From Termitidicoccus mucosus (lineage in GTDB: Bacteria > Verrucomicrobiota > Verrucomicrobiia > Opitutales > Opitutaceae), in the NCBI RefSeq assembly GCF_038725785.1, contig NZ_CP109796.1, positions 6,820,501-6,884,500 of the forward strand: a stretch of 64,000 bases of DNA, in the 5' to 3' direction. Each line of letters opens with the position of its first letter. The first letter of the stretch is position 1. A program made the translations under genes and the position numbers. Below are positions 35,298-43,807 of the stretch, piece after piece. The notes under the pieces were generated by a model. The model searched no databases and was not told the origin of the DNA. It was given only the letters and a program-made list of their open reading frames with translations.

Positions 35298-36698
35298 TCA
35301 AATTCCGAAGTCGGCTTCGTCGCTGGATTTTTCGAACTCTGTCGCGGGGGCCGTGGTTTGGAGAGTCTGCACCTCTTTCTTGATCAGGTTATATTCCTTG
35401 ACGGTTATCAAGTCTTCGGGATCTCCAGTGGGTGTTATCCACGGACCGCATTGACTGATGCGCTTGAAAAAATTTGTTTCGGCGGCGCATCGCTCGGCTT
35501 CTTTTGCGAGTTCTATTTTGATGTCTGAGGGGAGTCGGTCTTGGTCCGGAAATCTTTGTATTTCGAGGACTGAAATGCTGGTGTTTTTCATGAATTTCAC
35601 CGGCGCCAAAGGCTTTAGTTCCAGAATATTCCAGTAACCTTTTGGATTGCGTTTCAGGATCAAGGAGCAGCGTTGTTCCGTTGCAAGGCTGCGTGCGGCG
35701 ACATCTGCGGCTTTGTTGTCCCAATCATAGATGCCGCCATAGGGCGTATCCCCGCTGAAATACCGGGTGTCGAAGTAACGGTCGTCATGGGTGGCTGGCG
35801 TATCCATGACGATGTAAACTTTGTTCACTTTTTTCCCGGTGGAAGTGCTGGATGGGATTACCTGGACGGTTCCGGTGATGACAAGACTCATGATGGCCAA
35901 GGTATGGGTTTTTGGCGAAAGGTTGCGGCTAGTAAATATGCAATTTGTGCCGGTATCGGAGACGGTATTGTCTTGCTCTTGCTGAAAGGCGGACATTTCG
36001 TCCGGTGACGGAGTGAAGAAACCACGCACTTTTGTGCCGTGGCCTGGATTGAAGCGCACGACGGTCCATCCGCGGCTGACCATTGAGTAGCAGCAGAGGT
36101 CGACGAGCAGCTCCTGCGTGAGGAAGATCCTCTCGCCCGCGGCCAGGCCGAAGCACTCGGCGATGAGCGCTTGGCCGGCGGGATTCAGCATGCATGCCTG
36201 CCGCAGGCCGATGATTTTATTGGCGATGGTGATGCCGATGTCCGGGCCGGGTGCTTTGATGGGTGCCGCCACTGTTTCATGTTTGATTATTTCGCCAACC
36301 CATTCGTTGAGTTCCCGGCAGTAGGCAGTGATCGTATTGTCGCTGGCATTGAACAACGCACACGCTTGCGTGTGAAACCGCCCAGGTTTGAAGCGCAGGA
36401 CGGTGGCGCCACGGTGAATCATCGCATGAATCCACAATTCGGGGAATGCGAACGGAGAAAGCATGACGCTGCGGATCGCCGGCTTGTTCCCGACATGTGA
36501 ATTCCAGTTGGCATGCAGCGGCTCGCAGCCGAAGAAGTTTTTGACAAGGGCGACGCCGTCTTCGTTAAGGTCGCACAGGATGCGCATGCCGAAAGCGCAG
36601 CTCTCGGCGGTGAGATATTTGATTCCGAGGTCTTCGTCGAGACGGTCCGGGGACATGTAGAGTGTTTCGACTTCAATGTTGGGAGAGGATGTGGACAT
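35298..36698 (-). CDS. Unrecognised protein with an internal ~100-residue duplication
   Basis: A 466-residue protein; start at 36698 (MSTSSPNIEV) is preferred because the longer frame begins in low-complexity sequence. The N-terminal half carries two similar units: residues 27-128 and about 157-241. Matching phrases are HAMIHRGATVLRFKPGRF against YSMVSRGWTVVRFNPGHG, and GMRILCDLNEDGVAL against GLRQACMLNPAGQAL. The C-terminal half differs (SLVITGTVQVIPS, YFDTRYFSGDTPYGGIYDWD). No known family. It lies among small phage/plasmid-like genes and probably belongs to that module. Confidence 0.7.
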   Translation of the reverse strand: MSTSSPNIEVETLYMSPDRLDEDLGIKYLTAESCAFGMRILCDLNEDGVALVKNFFGCEPLHANWNSHVGNKPAIRSVMLSPFAFPELWIHAMIHRGATVLRFKPGRFHTQACALFNASDNTITAYCRELNEWVGEIIKHETVAAPIKAPGPDIGITIANKIIGLRQACMLNPAGQALIAECFGLAAGERIFLTQELLVDLCCYSMVSRGWTVVRFNPGHGTKVRGFFTPSPDEMSAFQQEQDNTVSDTGTNCIFTSRNLSPKTHTLAIMSLVITGTVQVIPSSTSTGKKVNKVYIVMDTPATHDDRYFDTRYFSGDTPYGGIYDWDNKAADVAARSLATEQRCSLILKRNPKGYWNILELKPLAPVKFMKNTSISVLEIQRFPDQDRLPSDIKIELAKEAERCAAETNFFKRISQCGPWITPTGDPEDLITVKEYNLIKKEVQTLQTTAPATEFEKSSDEADFGI

Positions 36699-36875
36699 AA
36701 TGTTGGAGAATGGATCTGGATGAGAACCGGCCAGTGTGGCCGGTGGGGATGATGCCTGAGCTCGCAACCCGGCCATGCTACCCCTCATTTCTTAGGAGGG
36801 CAGGGGACTGGGTTCGTCAAATTTCGCAGAGCTTTGTTTCTTCTGCGGTCAGGCCGTGGACCTGGATGCTTGCTT

Positions 36876-37271
36876 TTATGTTTCTTCGAGTGGCGTTGTA
36901 TCGTTCTCTGCTGAAATGCGGTCTTTGGATACGAAGACCCAGGCTTGGACGTAAGCGCCGTCCTCGCCTTCGGAGATTGCGGCTCCTTCGTCGATTTTGA
37001 TTTCTCCGTCCCGGGCGTACTGACTGTCGGCCTCGTCCTGATATTCGGCGATGCGATTGCGTGCGTCTTTCGAGGCGTCGGCCTGCGATGCTTCCCGTAT
37101 CCGGGCGATCGCCTTGTCCGCGGCGTCCCGTTCGGGGTGTGATCGGAGCAGCGAATAAATTTGCCGGAGGTCGGCTGTTTCAAGGACGGCTTTGTGCGCG
37201 GGGCGGAAAGGCTGCTGGCCGGGACTTTGCGGGACCTCTTGGTTTTGCGGATCGATGGTGTTTGGTTTCAT
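36876..37271 (-). CDS. Conserved-looking small accessory protein
   Basis: A 131-residue hydrophilic protein. The N-terminal half is helical (LRQIYSLLRSHPERDAADKA); the C-terminal half has EIKIDEGAAISEGEDGAYVQ followed by AWVFV. The phrase '.DDGAYVQAWVW/FV' is one I associate with small proteins of phages and plasmids, of no known function. It is part of a run of closely spaced minus-strand genes (37865 to 34332). Confidence 0.65.
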   Translation of the reverse strand: MKPNTIDPQNQEVPQSPGQQPFRPAHKAVLETADLRQIYSLLRSHPERDAADKAIARIREASQADASKDARNRIAEYQDEADSQYARDGEIKIDEGAAISEGEDGAYVQAWVFVSKDRISAENDTTPLEET

Positions 37272-37307
37272 GATGTTTTGTTGTTTACGAGGATTATGAA
37301 AGCGGGC

Positions 37308-37865
37308 TCACAGTGATTTTGCCGCCGCGCAAAGGAGGTTTTCGACAAACTCTCGGCGGAGGGTGGAGCAGTTCACGGTGTCAAAGCTGACGCCGAAGAG
37401 CGGGGCCGCCCATTTAATCAGGTTGTTTTCCGCTTTGATTTGGTCGCGCGCGGCCACAAGCGCCGGGCAGGCTCCTTCCGCACCGCGCCAGCCGTGCGCG
37501 CGGTGTGCCGCGTCGCATTCCGCATAAAAGGCTGTGACAGCCTCGTTTTCGAGGCCGGCAAGATAGATGAGTTCCGGGTTGGTGATTTTTTCACCGGCAG
37601 TGTGGCCGGGCATGTCTTTTGCAACGCGGAAATCGTATTTCGCGAAAATCGGCATTATATAGGCGTCAACGCGTTCTTTTTCCGCTTTGGCAAAAGCCAT
37701 GGCGATGAATAGCTGTACGGCCAGACGCGCTCCGGTGCCGGTGCGCATCTCTGCCTTGAACTGGTCAACAGTCATGTTTTCCGTTCCTCCGAGGTTGGGC
37801 AATGCGCCCGCCCCGGGGCTTAGCCGAGGTTGTTCACGCCGGTGTTTTTTATGCTGATTGCTCAT
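37308..37865 (-). CDS. Small accessory protein of phage/plasmid type
   Basis: A 185-residue protein; ATG at 37865 (MSNQHKKHRR) is chosen because the longer frame is antisense to the next gene. The N-terminus is basic and probably disordered (to residue about 30); the remainder is helical: KAEMRTGTGARLAVQLFIAM, then AENNLIKWAAPLFGVSFDTV near the C-terminus. The latter kind of tail occurs in uncharacterised phage and plasmid proteins. Function unknown. Confidence 0.6.
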   Translation of the reverse strand: MSNQHKKHRREQPRLSPGAGALPNLGGTENMTVDQFKAEMRTGTGARLAVQLFIAMAFAKAEKERVDAYIMPIFAKYDFRVAKDMPGHTAGEKITNPELIYLAGLENEAVTAFYAECDAAHRAHGWRGAEGACPALVAARDQIKAENNLIKWAAPLFGVSFDTVNCSTLRREFVENLLCAAAKSL

Positions 37866-37881
37866 GTTTTTTGTGGATTTG

Positions 37882-38469
37882 TTAATGGCGTCCCCATTTA
37901 GGGAGAGCGCCAAGGACCGCGCGTTGAACATCGAGGTCGAAGGCGCACCAATCCCGTTCCTCGCCTGTTTCCTCGCCGAACCCGAGGTTGTCATAGGAGT
38001 CGATGATGACGGAGTTGATGTTGCAGTGATAATCGCCGTCCTCGCCGACATAGGGAATGTTGCGTTTGAGCTCGATGCGTGCAATGTTGCGTCTGCGCAT
38101 TTTGGCGTCGAGCAGGGCAAAGGCGCAGGCGAGCACGGTGGACGTCGTTTCCATCGCGGCGTCGATGATGGCCAGATGCTGTTTGAGCGTGGCGGGTGGC
38201 CTGGGGTTTTTATTGAGGAATTCAGCGAGATTGCACGCGGCCTTGAGGCGGCATGCGATCGGGATATTGTTGCCGAATCGGACGGTGTTTTCTTCGCCGC
38301 CGTCCTTGTGCTCTTTGTGGCGAACCACGAAGGTGGGATCGTGGTCGAATTCGTGCCGCACCACCCAGTTGGATCGTGTGTGGGTCCGGCTTTGTTGGGC
38401 TTGGTGTTTCTTTTTTTTTGAAAAGTCGCGGATTTTGCAGGCGTGTTTCCGGCGTGTTTTCTTTTGCAT
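37882..38469 (-). CDS. Unrecognised basic protein
   Basis: A 195-residue protein starting MQKKTRRKHACKIRDFSKKK, with a strongly basic N-terminus and a folded helical core (IPIACRLKAACNLAEFLNKN, then AFALLDAKMRRRNIARIELK), ending GALPKWGRH. No known family. The basic N-terminus could bind nucleic acid. It is followed after 16 bp by the next gene of the string. Confidence 0.6.
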   Translation of the reverse strand: MQKKTRRKHACKIRDFSKKKKHQAQQSRTHTRSNWVVRHEFDHDPTFVVRHKEHKDGGEENTVRFGNNIPIACRLKAACNLAEFLNKNPRPPATLKQHLAIIDAAMETTSTVLACAFALLDAKMRRRNIARIELKRNIPYVGEDGDYHCNINSVIIDSYDNLGFGEETGEERDWCAFDLDVQRAVLGALPKWGRH

Positions 38470-38482
38470 GATTTTTGGTTTA

Positions 38483-38962
38483 TTACAGGTGGTGGATGGT
38501 TCCGCCGTCCTCAGCGGCGACGTGGATGGTGGGCTTCACTTGGCAATCGAGCGGGAGGAGTTTTTCGGAGAGGCGGGTGAATTTTATTCCATGCCGTGTG
38601 CGGAAATTTTCCGCATCTTTGCCGGGAGCCTCGGGGATGTGCTTGAAAATATATTTTTTGAATTTTTCCGACGGCGGGTTTTCCACATAAGGCCCCATGT
38701 CCTCGGACAAGGATTTGCAGCCGAATTGCCCGTTTGCGGTGTCGATGAGATCGACGGCGAGGAATGTTGTGTCCTGCCCGAACCGTTCGTGGCCGGCGGG
38801 GTATTCCAGCCTGATGATGGCATACCAGGTGCGGCTGTGCCATTCGGAGGCGAGCAGTCGTGCCTTGATGCCGCCGGTATATTCGACGGCTTCTTGTTCG
38901 TGTTGCTTGCGCAGGTCGTCGATCGATCGTCTGTGGATGTTGCGGTTGTATAGCCAGCCCAT
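38483..38962 (-). CDS. MGWLY-type accessory protein
   Basis: A 159-residue protein beginning MGWLYNRNIHRRSIDDLRKQ. The 'MGWLY' opening, followed by an alternating beta-rich middle (SRTWYAIIRLEY) and a FLAVDLI...FGCKSLSEDMGPY phrase, matches a family of uncharacterised proteins on phages and plasmids (I think DUF6927, but cannot check). No catalytic motif is apparent. Confidence 0.65.
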   Translation of the reverse strand: MGWLYNRNIHRRSIDDLRKQHEQEAVEYTGGIKARLLASEWHSRTWYAIIRLEYPAGHERFGQDTTFLAVDLIDTANGQFGCKSLSEDMGPYVENPPSEKFKKYIFKHIPEAPGKDAENFRTRHGIKFTRLSEKLLPLDCQVKPTIHVAAEDGGTIHHL

Positions 38963-39006
38963 GGTATTGGTTCAGGATTGTGGTTTGTGAATGATGCCGA
39001 GGTTTT

Positions 39007-39351
39007 TTAAGTGAGTCCGATCGGGGGTTTGGGGAGTTGACGCTGATTCGACCTTGTTTGGGTTGCCCGTGTCTGGTTTGGCGGGTGTTCTCCGCAGATT
39101 CTGCGGTAATGCGCGCATATGCCGGTGGTCGCGGAGCGTTCAGCCTCGCCGGGCGACTCCAGCGCGCGTCTGCCGGGTATTCCATAGCTGACAAAGGCAT
39201 ATCCCCGCTGCATCCAGTGGCGGATGAATTTCAAAATTTCAGCGATGGAACCGATGTGCGGCTCGGCCATGCTTGCATAGGCGTCATGATTTTTGGCATA
39301 AAGCTCGATGGCGATATGCCGTTGCTTCCTGTGGAGATGCTGTATTTTCAT
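39007..39351 (-). CDS. Small unrecognised protein
   Basis: A 114-residue protein (MKIQHLHRKQRHIAIELYAK). The first 65 residues look folded (HIGSIAEILKFIRHWMQRGY); the remainder is polar and Arg/Pro-rich and may be disordered, or the true protein may be shorter in function. No family recognised. It stands in line with neighbouring minus-strand genes at short spacing. Confidence 0.5.
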   Translation of the reverse strand: MKIQHLHRKQRHIAIELYAKNHDAYASMAEPHIGSIAEILKFIRHWMQRGYAFVSYGIPGRRALESPGEAERSATTGICAHYRRICGEHPPNQTRATQTRSNQRQLPKPPIGLT

Positions 39352-39503
39352 TTTTTTTGAAAAATTTGTCGGACCAATTATCGCTTGGGGTTGGGTTCGT
39401 TTGTCTGGCCCAAGCGGAAGCTTGGGATGTGTTTTTTATCCCGCGTTTTTGCGGAAAGGGCCGGTGCTCGAATGTTTTCCGCAGGGCTTGGCTTCGGCTC
39501 GCA

Positions 39504-39902
39504 TTATCCGAACTTAAAATCATCGAAGGGTGGCAGTTTTTGCTTGCCGATGAGGTAGCCCAAGCGGTTGACCCAGTGCCTGCCTCGCGCAATCCAGATC
39601 GCGCCGTCGCAGTCGAGGAGGGTGGCGATCCGCTTCGGGTCTTTTTTCGCGATGCGTTCCACGGTTTTGTATTCCGGGCCGAAGGTCTCGAACATGTGCC
39701 CGTCGAAAGCGGCGTTTTTGTCCAGATGGTTTTTGCGAAATAATTTCATGGACAGGAGTCCCCGCCTGATTTGGGAGGGGAGGCGGTTTTTATTTTGTCC
39801 GCGCCCGGCATGTGGCGGATTTTTTGCCGTCGACCGTCCGGATTGTGTTGGCGGCGTGGGGACCGGTTTCGATTTGGAATCTTTGGTATTTTTGTTACTC
39901 AT
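39504..39902 (-). CDS. Small unrecognised protein with disordered basic N-terminus
   Basis: A 132-residue protein. Residues 1-45 are Lys/Pro/Ser-rich and probably disordered; residues 50-132 form a compact domain (MKLFRKNHLDKNAAFDGHMF, DCDGAIWIARGRHWVNRLGY). No known family. Possibly nucleic-acid binding by composition, which is only a guess. Confidence 0.55.
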   Translation of the reverse strand: MSNKNTKDSKSKPVPTPPTQSGRSTAKNPPHAGRGQNKNRLPSQIRRGLLSMKLFRKNHLDKNAAFDGHMFETFGPEYKTVERIAKKDPKRIATLLDCDGAIWIARGRHWVNRLGYLIGKQKLPPFDDFKFG

Positions 39903-39952
39903 GGGATTTTGGGCCTTTGGGCCGCGACGGATTTGATGGAACGCCGCCGGTT

Positions 39953-40210
39953 TCAGGAACAGTTGTGAGCGATTGCATCAATGGCGGTTTCGACGGCTTC
40001 CTTCATTTCATTTGTGTCCATGGGAAAGCCGGCACCGGCCATGGCCAGCAGCAGGCTTTCGAACCCGTCGATGGCCGCATTGTATTTTACGTCCTCTGTC
40101 GTGCGTGTTTCGACCTTCAGGTTCGACATGATGACGCCAGGTGCGATTTTGATATATTGGTTTCCCGGAAGAGTGAAGGTGTGCGCGATGCGAGTGATGG
40201 CAAAAGTCAT
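39953..40210 (-). CDS. Small phage/plasmid-type accessory protein
   Basis: An 85-residue protein starting MTFAITRIAHTFTLPGNQYI. Its C-terminal helix pair, KYNAAIDGFESLLLAMAGAG followed by FPMDTNEMKEAVETAIDAIA, recalls a small family common in phages and large plasmids next to genes of the DUF932 kind. Function unknown. Confidence 0.6.
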   Translation of the reverse strand: MTFAITRIAHTFTLPGNQYIKIAPGVIMSNLKVETRTTEDVKYNAAIDGFESLLLAMAGAGFPMDTNEMKEAVETAIDAIAHNCS

Positions 40211-40291
40211 GATTGCAGGGATGGCGCGGAGCTGGTTTGGCGCTGGATGGATTGTTTCCGTTTTTGGGCATTAATTTCGCGAAAAGCGGAT

Positions 40292-41212
40292 TTATTCGCA
40301 AAATCCCGATGAGCAGGTGATGGGCTCTTTGGCCGAATTATTCAGGTAGCCGCCTTGCGCGCGCTTGCCGGTCATGGACCAGCGCACGATGTCGTCAATG
40401 GTGGCGACTTTGATGGCAGTGCCGTCCGGCAGGGTGTAGGGTTTGCTGCGGAATCGCTCCGGGATGGTGCTGGCGGCGAAAAATGACGAATAGCGTCCGT
40501 AGTCTTGCTCGAATTTATTTTCCGCATTGCGGATTTCCGTGATGCGTTCCGGGAATTTGAGCGCAATGGTGCGGATTTCGGTTTTGCGCGACATAATGCA
40601 GGGCCAGCAGCCGACCCGGTGGGCGCCGATGGCGTAAAGCGGGTTGAGCGGGATGTTGTGGCGCGCGTGAATCGCCTTCACGTCGTCCAAGGTCCATCTT
40701 AACAGGGGCCTCCATTGGGGGCAGTTCAAAGTTTTGGACCATGACCATTCCGGCAGGCCGGCGCGTTCCGGGGACTCGTCGGCCCGGACGCCGGAAACGG
40801 AAATCGGGTCCAAGCCCCAATAGCGCAGGCGCTGGATGCACTGCTGCGAGGGGTATATTTTGAGGCATTGGGTGCAGAAACGCGCCTTGACGGAAGGGAA
40901 CCTGCGCTTGTACAGGGCCAGTGCGAAGAAGTCTCGCTCCGGGCGGAGGGTTTCGATTTCTACACCGGTGAGTCCGGCCAGTTTTTTGATATGCCCGTAG
41001 GTCCACGTGTGTTCGTTGCCCGTGTCCGCGAAAGTCGCCTTGATCCGGGCGCGTGCCACGCCGCTTTCATAAATCATCCAGAGCAGCGTCGCCGCCGAGT
41101 CTTTTCCTCCGGAAATCCCCACGACGAACACCGTGTTTTTTTTGATGACCGGCGCTTTCATGGCCTCGATGTCCAATGAAATTTCCAGATTTGTGTGTTT
41201 GGCCGTATTCAT
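40292..41212 (-). CDS. PAPS reductase/DndC-like family protein
   Basis: A 306-residue PP-loop protein with the ATP pyrophosphatase motif SGGKDS (residues 34-39). Two cysteine pairs, CTQC (113/116) and CWPC (202/205), stand where DndC-like proteins carry iron-sulphur ligands, and GAHRVGCWPC is close to the DndC 'G.R.GCW.C' phrase. A last CSSGFC lies at the C-terminus. Known members activate or reduce sulphate, or insert sulphur into DNA. No DndA, B, D or E gene is in view, so DNA phosphorothioation is not supported; many phages and plasmids carry such orphan members. Start at ATG 41212 is chosen over an upstream TTG. Confidence 0.85.
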   Translation of the reverse strand: MNTAKHTNLEISLDIEAMKAPVIKKNTVFVVGISGGKDSAATLLWMIYESGVARARIKATFADTGNEHTWTYGHIKKLAGLTGVEIETLRPERDFFALALYKRRFPSVKARFCTQCLKIYPSQQCIQRLRYWGLDPISVSGVRADESPERAGLPEWSWSKTLNCPQWRPLLRWTLDDVKAIHARHNIPLNPLYAIGAHRVGCWPCIMSRKTEIRTIALKFPERITEIRNAENKFEQDYGRYSSFFAASTIPERFRSKPYTLPDGTAIKVATIDDIVRWSMTGKRAQGGYLNNSAKEPITCSSGFCE

Positions 41213-41304
41213 GAAGCGTTTGGCCGGATGAAGAGCCACGCCGCGCAAATTGGCGCCTGCATGCCGGATTGTTTCAGGGAAGGAAAACGCTGTGCACTTA
41301 AAAA

Positions 41305-41322
41305 TCCCTGTTTTGGCAGGGA
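41305..41322 (-). terminator. Intrinsic terminator (second of two)
   Basis: TCCCTG and CAGGGA with a 6-nt loop, followed on the minus strand by TTTTTAAG. It lies about 90 bp before the PAPS-reductase-family start. Confidence 0.55.
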
Positions 41323-41400
41323 AAGGGGGACGACTTGGTTGCGCATGAGATTTGGAAAAAGATAAAAACCGATGCCAGATACCGATGAAAATCCGGATAA

Positions 41401-41432
41401 AAAAACGCCGCCAGCGGGATGCGCGGCGGCGG
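41401..41432 (-). terminator. Intrinsic terminator (first of two)
   Basis: CGCCGCC pairs with GGCGGCG, and the minus strand continues with a run of at least six T. It terminates the GHKL operon. Apart from the two hairpins I see no gene in 41249-41573. Confidence 0.75.
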
Positions 41433-41573
41433 TTGAAGGGATGATTTGTATTTGCCGGGGGGCAGGGAGGGTTTTGCGGGCAAAGCTATTCCACCGACTT
41501 GTCCCCGATACCGGCGGTTTGCGGATGGCGCCGATGGCGGAGATGGATCACCCCGGATTCCCGGGGTTTGGTT

Positions 41574-42422
41574 TCAGGTTTCGTGTTTGCCGGGCACGCA
41601 GGTCCAGTCATCATTTTTGCAGGATGCGTCGAACCGGGCGCCGGTTTGGTTGTCGAGAATCTCAAGTTTGCATTCCGTGGTGTTTTTATTCCGGTCGAAA
41701 TGGATTTGTTTGAGTTCCCAGCTGTACTGACATGCCCTGTAGTTTCCCAGAGCGGTGATGTATGTCGGCAGGTTTTCTTTCAAAAGGCACAGGAGGATGT
41801 CCTCCAGTTTTTTGGGGAGGAAGAAGCCTGTGGCGATTTCATAACAGTCCTGGAAATCCAGGGCGAATTTATCATCGTAGTAGCCGGTTTCGTTGTCATA
41901 GTCCTCGTCGCAATAGAAGCTTTTGGCCGCGGCTTCGAGAAAGCTTTTGCAGGCTGTCTCCGGGGCGTTGTTTTTGAGTTCCAGCCAGGCGGGGTTGGCG
42001 ATAAAATCTCTGGACAGGTGATCCTGCGGACAGTCTGGGTTGTGGGTGATGAAGATGGCGGGGCTTTTAACCAGCCAGATTTTGGTTGAGTAGGGATTGC
42101 GGATACCGAATGGGGCGACAAGGATGCGGTGATTGCCCTGTCCGCGGGGCATTTGCAGGAGTTCCTGCGGTGTTTCGATGACAATTTCCGGGAGGCATAC
42201 CGGGATTTTCGGATGTCCATCAATGGCGGCATAGTGGGCGGCCTCGCAGTTTTCGAATTGCACGCCGCAGCGGAGGGTTCCCTCGGAGGCGAGCATTTGC
42301 ATAATCAACAGGATCTGGCGATCACAGACCTCCAGGGTTTCGTTCGCTTCCAGTTTGTCCGGTTTCGGGATCTCCAGTGTGACGGGATTGTCGATGTCAT
42401 TGTGATTGAGCACCGGGGTCAC
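41574..42422 (-). CDS. Unrecognised acidic protein coupled to GHKL ATPase
   Basis: A 282-residue protein starting at a GTG whose first bases overlap the TGA of the GHKL ATPase gene, so the two are translated together. It is acidic, with clusters such as FYCDEDYDNETGYYDDKFAL (about residues 169-188) and a run of cysteines spread through the sequence. I recognise no domain. The strict coupling argues that it is a partner, substrate or effector of the ATPase. Confidence 0.7.
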   Translation of the reverse strand: MTPVLNHNDIDNPVTLEIPKPDKLEANETLEVCDRQILLIMQMLASEGTLRCGVQFENCEAAHYAAIDGHPKIPVCLPEIVIETPQELLQMPRGQGNHRILVAPFGIRNPYSTKIWLVKSPAIFITHNPDCPQDHLSRDFIANPAWLELKNNAPETACKSFLEAAAKSFYCDEDYDNETGYYDDKFALDFQDCYEIATGFFLPKKLEDILLCLLKENLPTYITALGNYRACQYSWELKQIHFDRNKNTTECKLEILDNQTGARFDASCKNDDWTCVPGKHET

Positions 42423-43696
42423 AAAGTCCAGCGGTCCGTGCCGGAGTACCCTGTCCGTATAATCTTTGATGGAGGGCAGGTTTTTATACCCCAGGTTTTT
42501 GAGCTGCTCAGCCAGTCCATTTTTGGTGATGCGATGACCTTGGGGTATGAAAAATTATTGGTGAAGTCATCATCCAGATCAGAGGTTTGGTCGAGCACCT
42601 CGTAGGGCAGGGTTTGTTCGGAGACGGCTTTTACCCATGCGACGGCTTTTTTGTGGAATGGCAGCACGATTTCATTGAGGAAGCGTGTCGCCTCGGCGTT
42701 TATGATGAGGCTTTCGCGATCGGGTTTTTTCAGCTCCAGGTTATAACCGATGTCTCCGTGGATGGAAACCTGGATGCCGAGGTTGTTTTGACCGTGATAT
42801 ATGCCGCGTGCCAGATCGTTCCAGTATACGGACATTCCGAAGTAATGAAAATTGGGGTGGAGGTGCCGGTCCGTCGAGGTTTCCGCCACCCAGATGTCGA
42901 AGCCTTTGCGTCTTTCGATGGGACGGAGGAAGGGAGCCTTGAAGTTGTTAAGGCGGGCAGGGCTGTTTGGGCTCTGGTCCGGGTCGAGATCGAGTTGGGT
43001 GATATTGACGGTTTCGATGGTGTGGTCGGCGTTGATGCAAGCCCAGGGGGCTTTGCGCATGGTTCCCTGGTAAGAGGCTGAGAGGTTTCCTTCGTGGTCG
43101 ATTATTCGGAAATCCAGCACGAGTTCCTGGTCGGGTTGGTTTTTGGGGTGCAGGAACGAGCCGGTTTCCATGGTGAGCAGGGATTGTTTTCTGAAAGAGG
43201 GGGATATAGTGAAGAATCTCCCGGAAATTTCATCGGCGATGTCGAGGGTGGTGTTCAGGGTGATGCTGAATCCCTGGATGAGGTTGCCGTCTTTGATAAT
43301 GGAAATGGGCGTGGATTTTTTGATTGTTTCCGGGGTGACATGGATGGCCCAGCCTTTGGACTGGATGGTGGCGGGGAACCGGGTCAAGGCGGCGAGCAGG
43401 CCCATGCCGGCGGGATGCTGCTGGGTTTGGACGTCCTGGTTCCAGCCGGTGGTGGAAATCCCCAGCAGGGGCATCCAGGCTTCCGGATCGTTTTTGAGTC
43501 CGCAGCCATTGTCGACGATGGAAATTTGATCAGGGGTTTGGGTGACGGCGATATGGGTGGCGCCGGCGCGGACGGCGTTTTGGAACAATTCCTTCAGCCA
43601 TCCGTCATGGCTGAAAAAGACGGCAATATCCTCGGTGAGTTTTTCTTGGTTGACGGACACCTTGATGGTGCCGGCGATGTTATTTTGTGTATTCAT
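42419..43696 (-). CDS. GHKL-superfamily ATPase (Hsp90/MutL-like fold)
   Basis: A 425-residue protein whose first 110 residues carry all three Bergerat motifs: N-box LKELFQNAVRAGAT (E37, N40), G1 IVDNGCGL (D62-N63-G64-x-G66) and G2 PAGMGLLAA (G97-x-G99). The middle region lacks histidine-kinase motifs, so an Hsp90/MutL/MORC-like switch is more likely than a sensor kinase. The C-terminus (WLSSSKTWGIKTCPP) is unrecognised. GHKL proteins of this size occur in phages and in defence islands. It forms an overlapping pair with the 282-residue gene. The role is unknown. Confidence 0.85.
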   Translation of the reverse strand: MNTQNNIAGTIKVSVNQEKLTEDIAVFFSHDGWLKELFQNAVRAGATHIAVTQTPDQISIVDNGCGLKNDPEAWMPLLGISTTGWNQDVQTQQHPAGMGLLAALTRFPATIQSKGWAIHVTPETIKKSTPISIIKDGNLIQGFSITLNTTLDIADEISGRFFTISPSFRKQSLLTMETGSFLHPKNQPDQELVLDFRIIDHEGNLSASYQGTMRKAPWACINADHTIETVNITQLDLDPDQSPNSPARLNNFKAPFLRPIERRKGFDIWVAETSTDRHLHPNFHYFGMSVYWNDLARGIYHGQNNLGIQVSIHGDIGYNLELKKPDRESLIINAEATRFLNEIVLPFHKKAVAWVKAVSEQTLPYEVLDQTSDLDDDFTNNFSYPKVIASPKMDWLSSSKTWGIKTCPPSKIIRTGYSGTDRWTL

Positions 43697-43807
43697 GGAT
43701 TGAAAAAGAACGGGCTTGTTCGGAGTGGCTTGGTGTCAGGAAAAAGTGGAGCCGGGACGGGCGGGACGCTGCCACGCCCGCGCTCCGGTTTTGTCCGCGG
43801 GCTTTGG

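Noticed and set aside
40292-41212. DNA phosphorothioation (Dnd) locus
   Set aside because: Only a DndC-like protein is present; the other Dnd components are absent from the window.
41298-41483. 61-codon minus-strand frame
   Set aside because: It runs across two intrinsic terminators and has no protein-like features.
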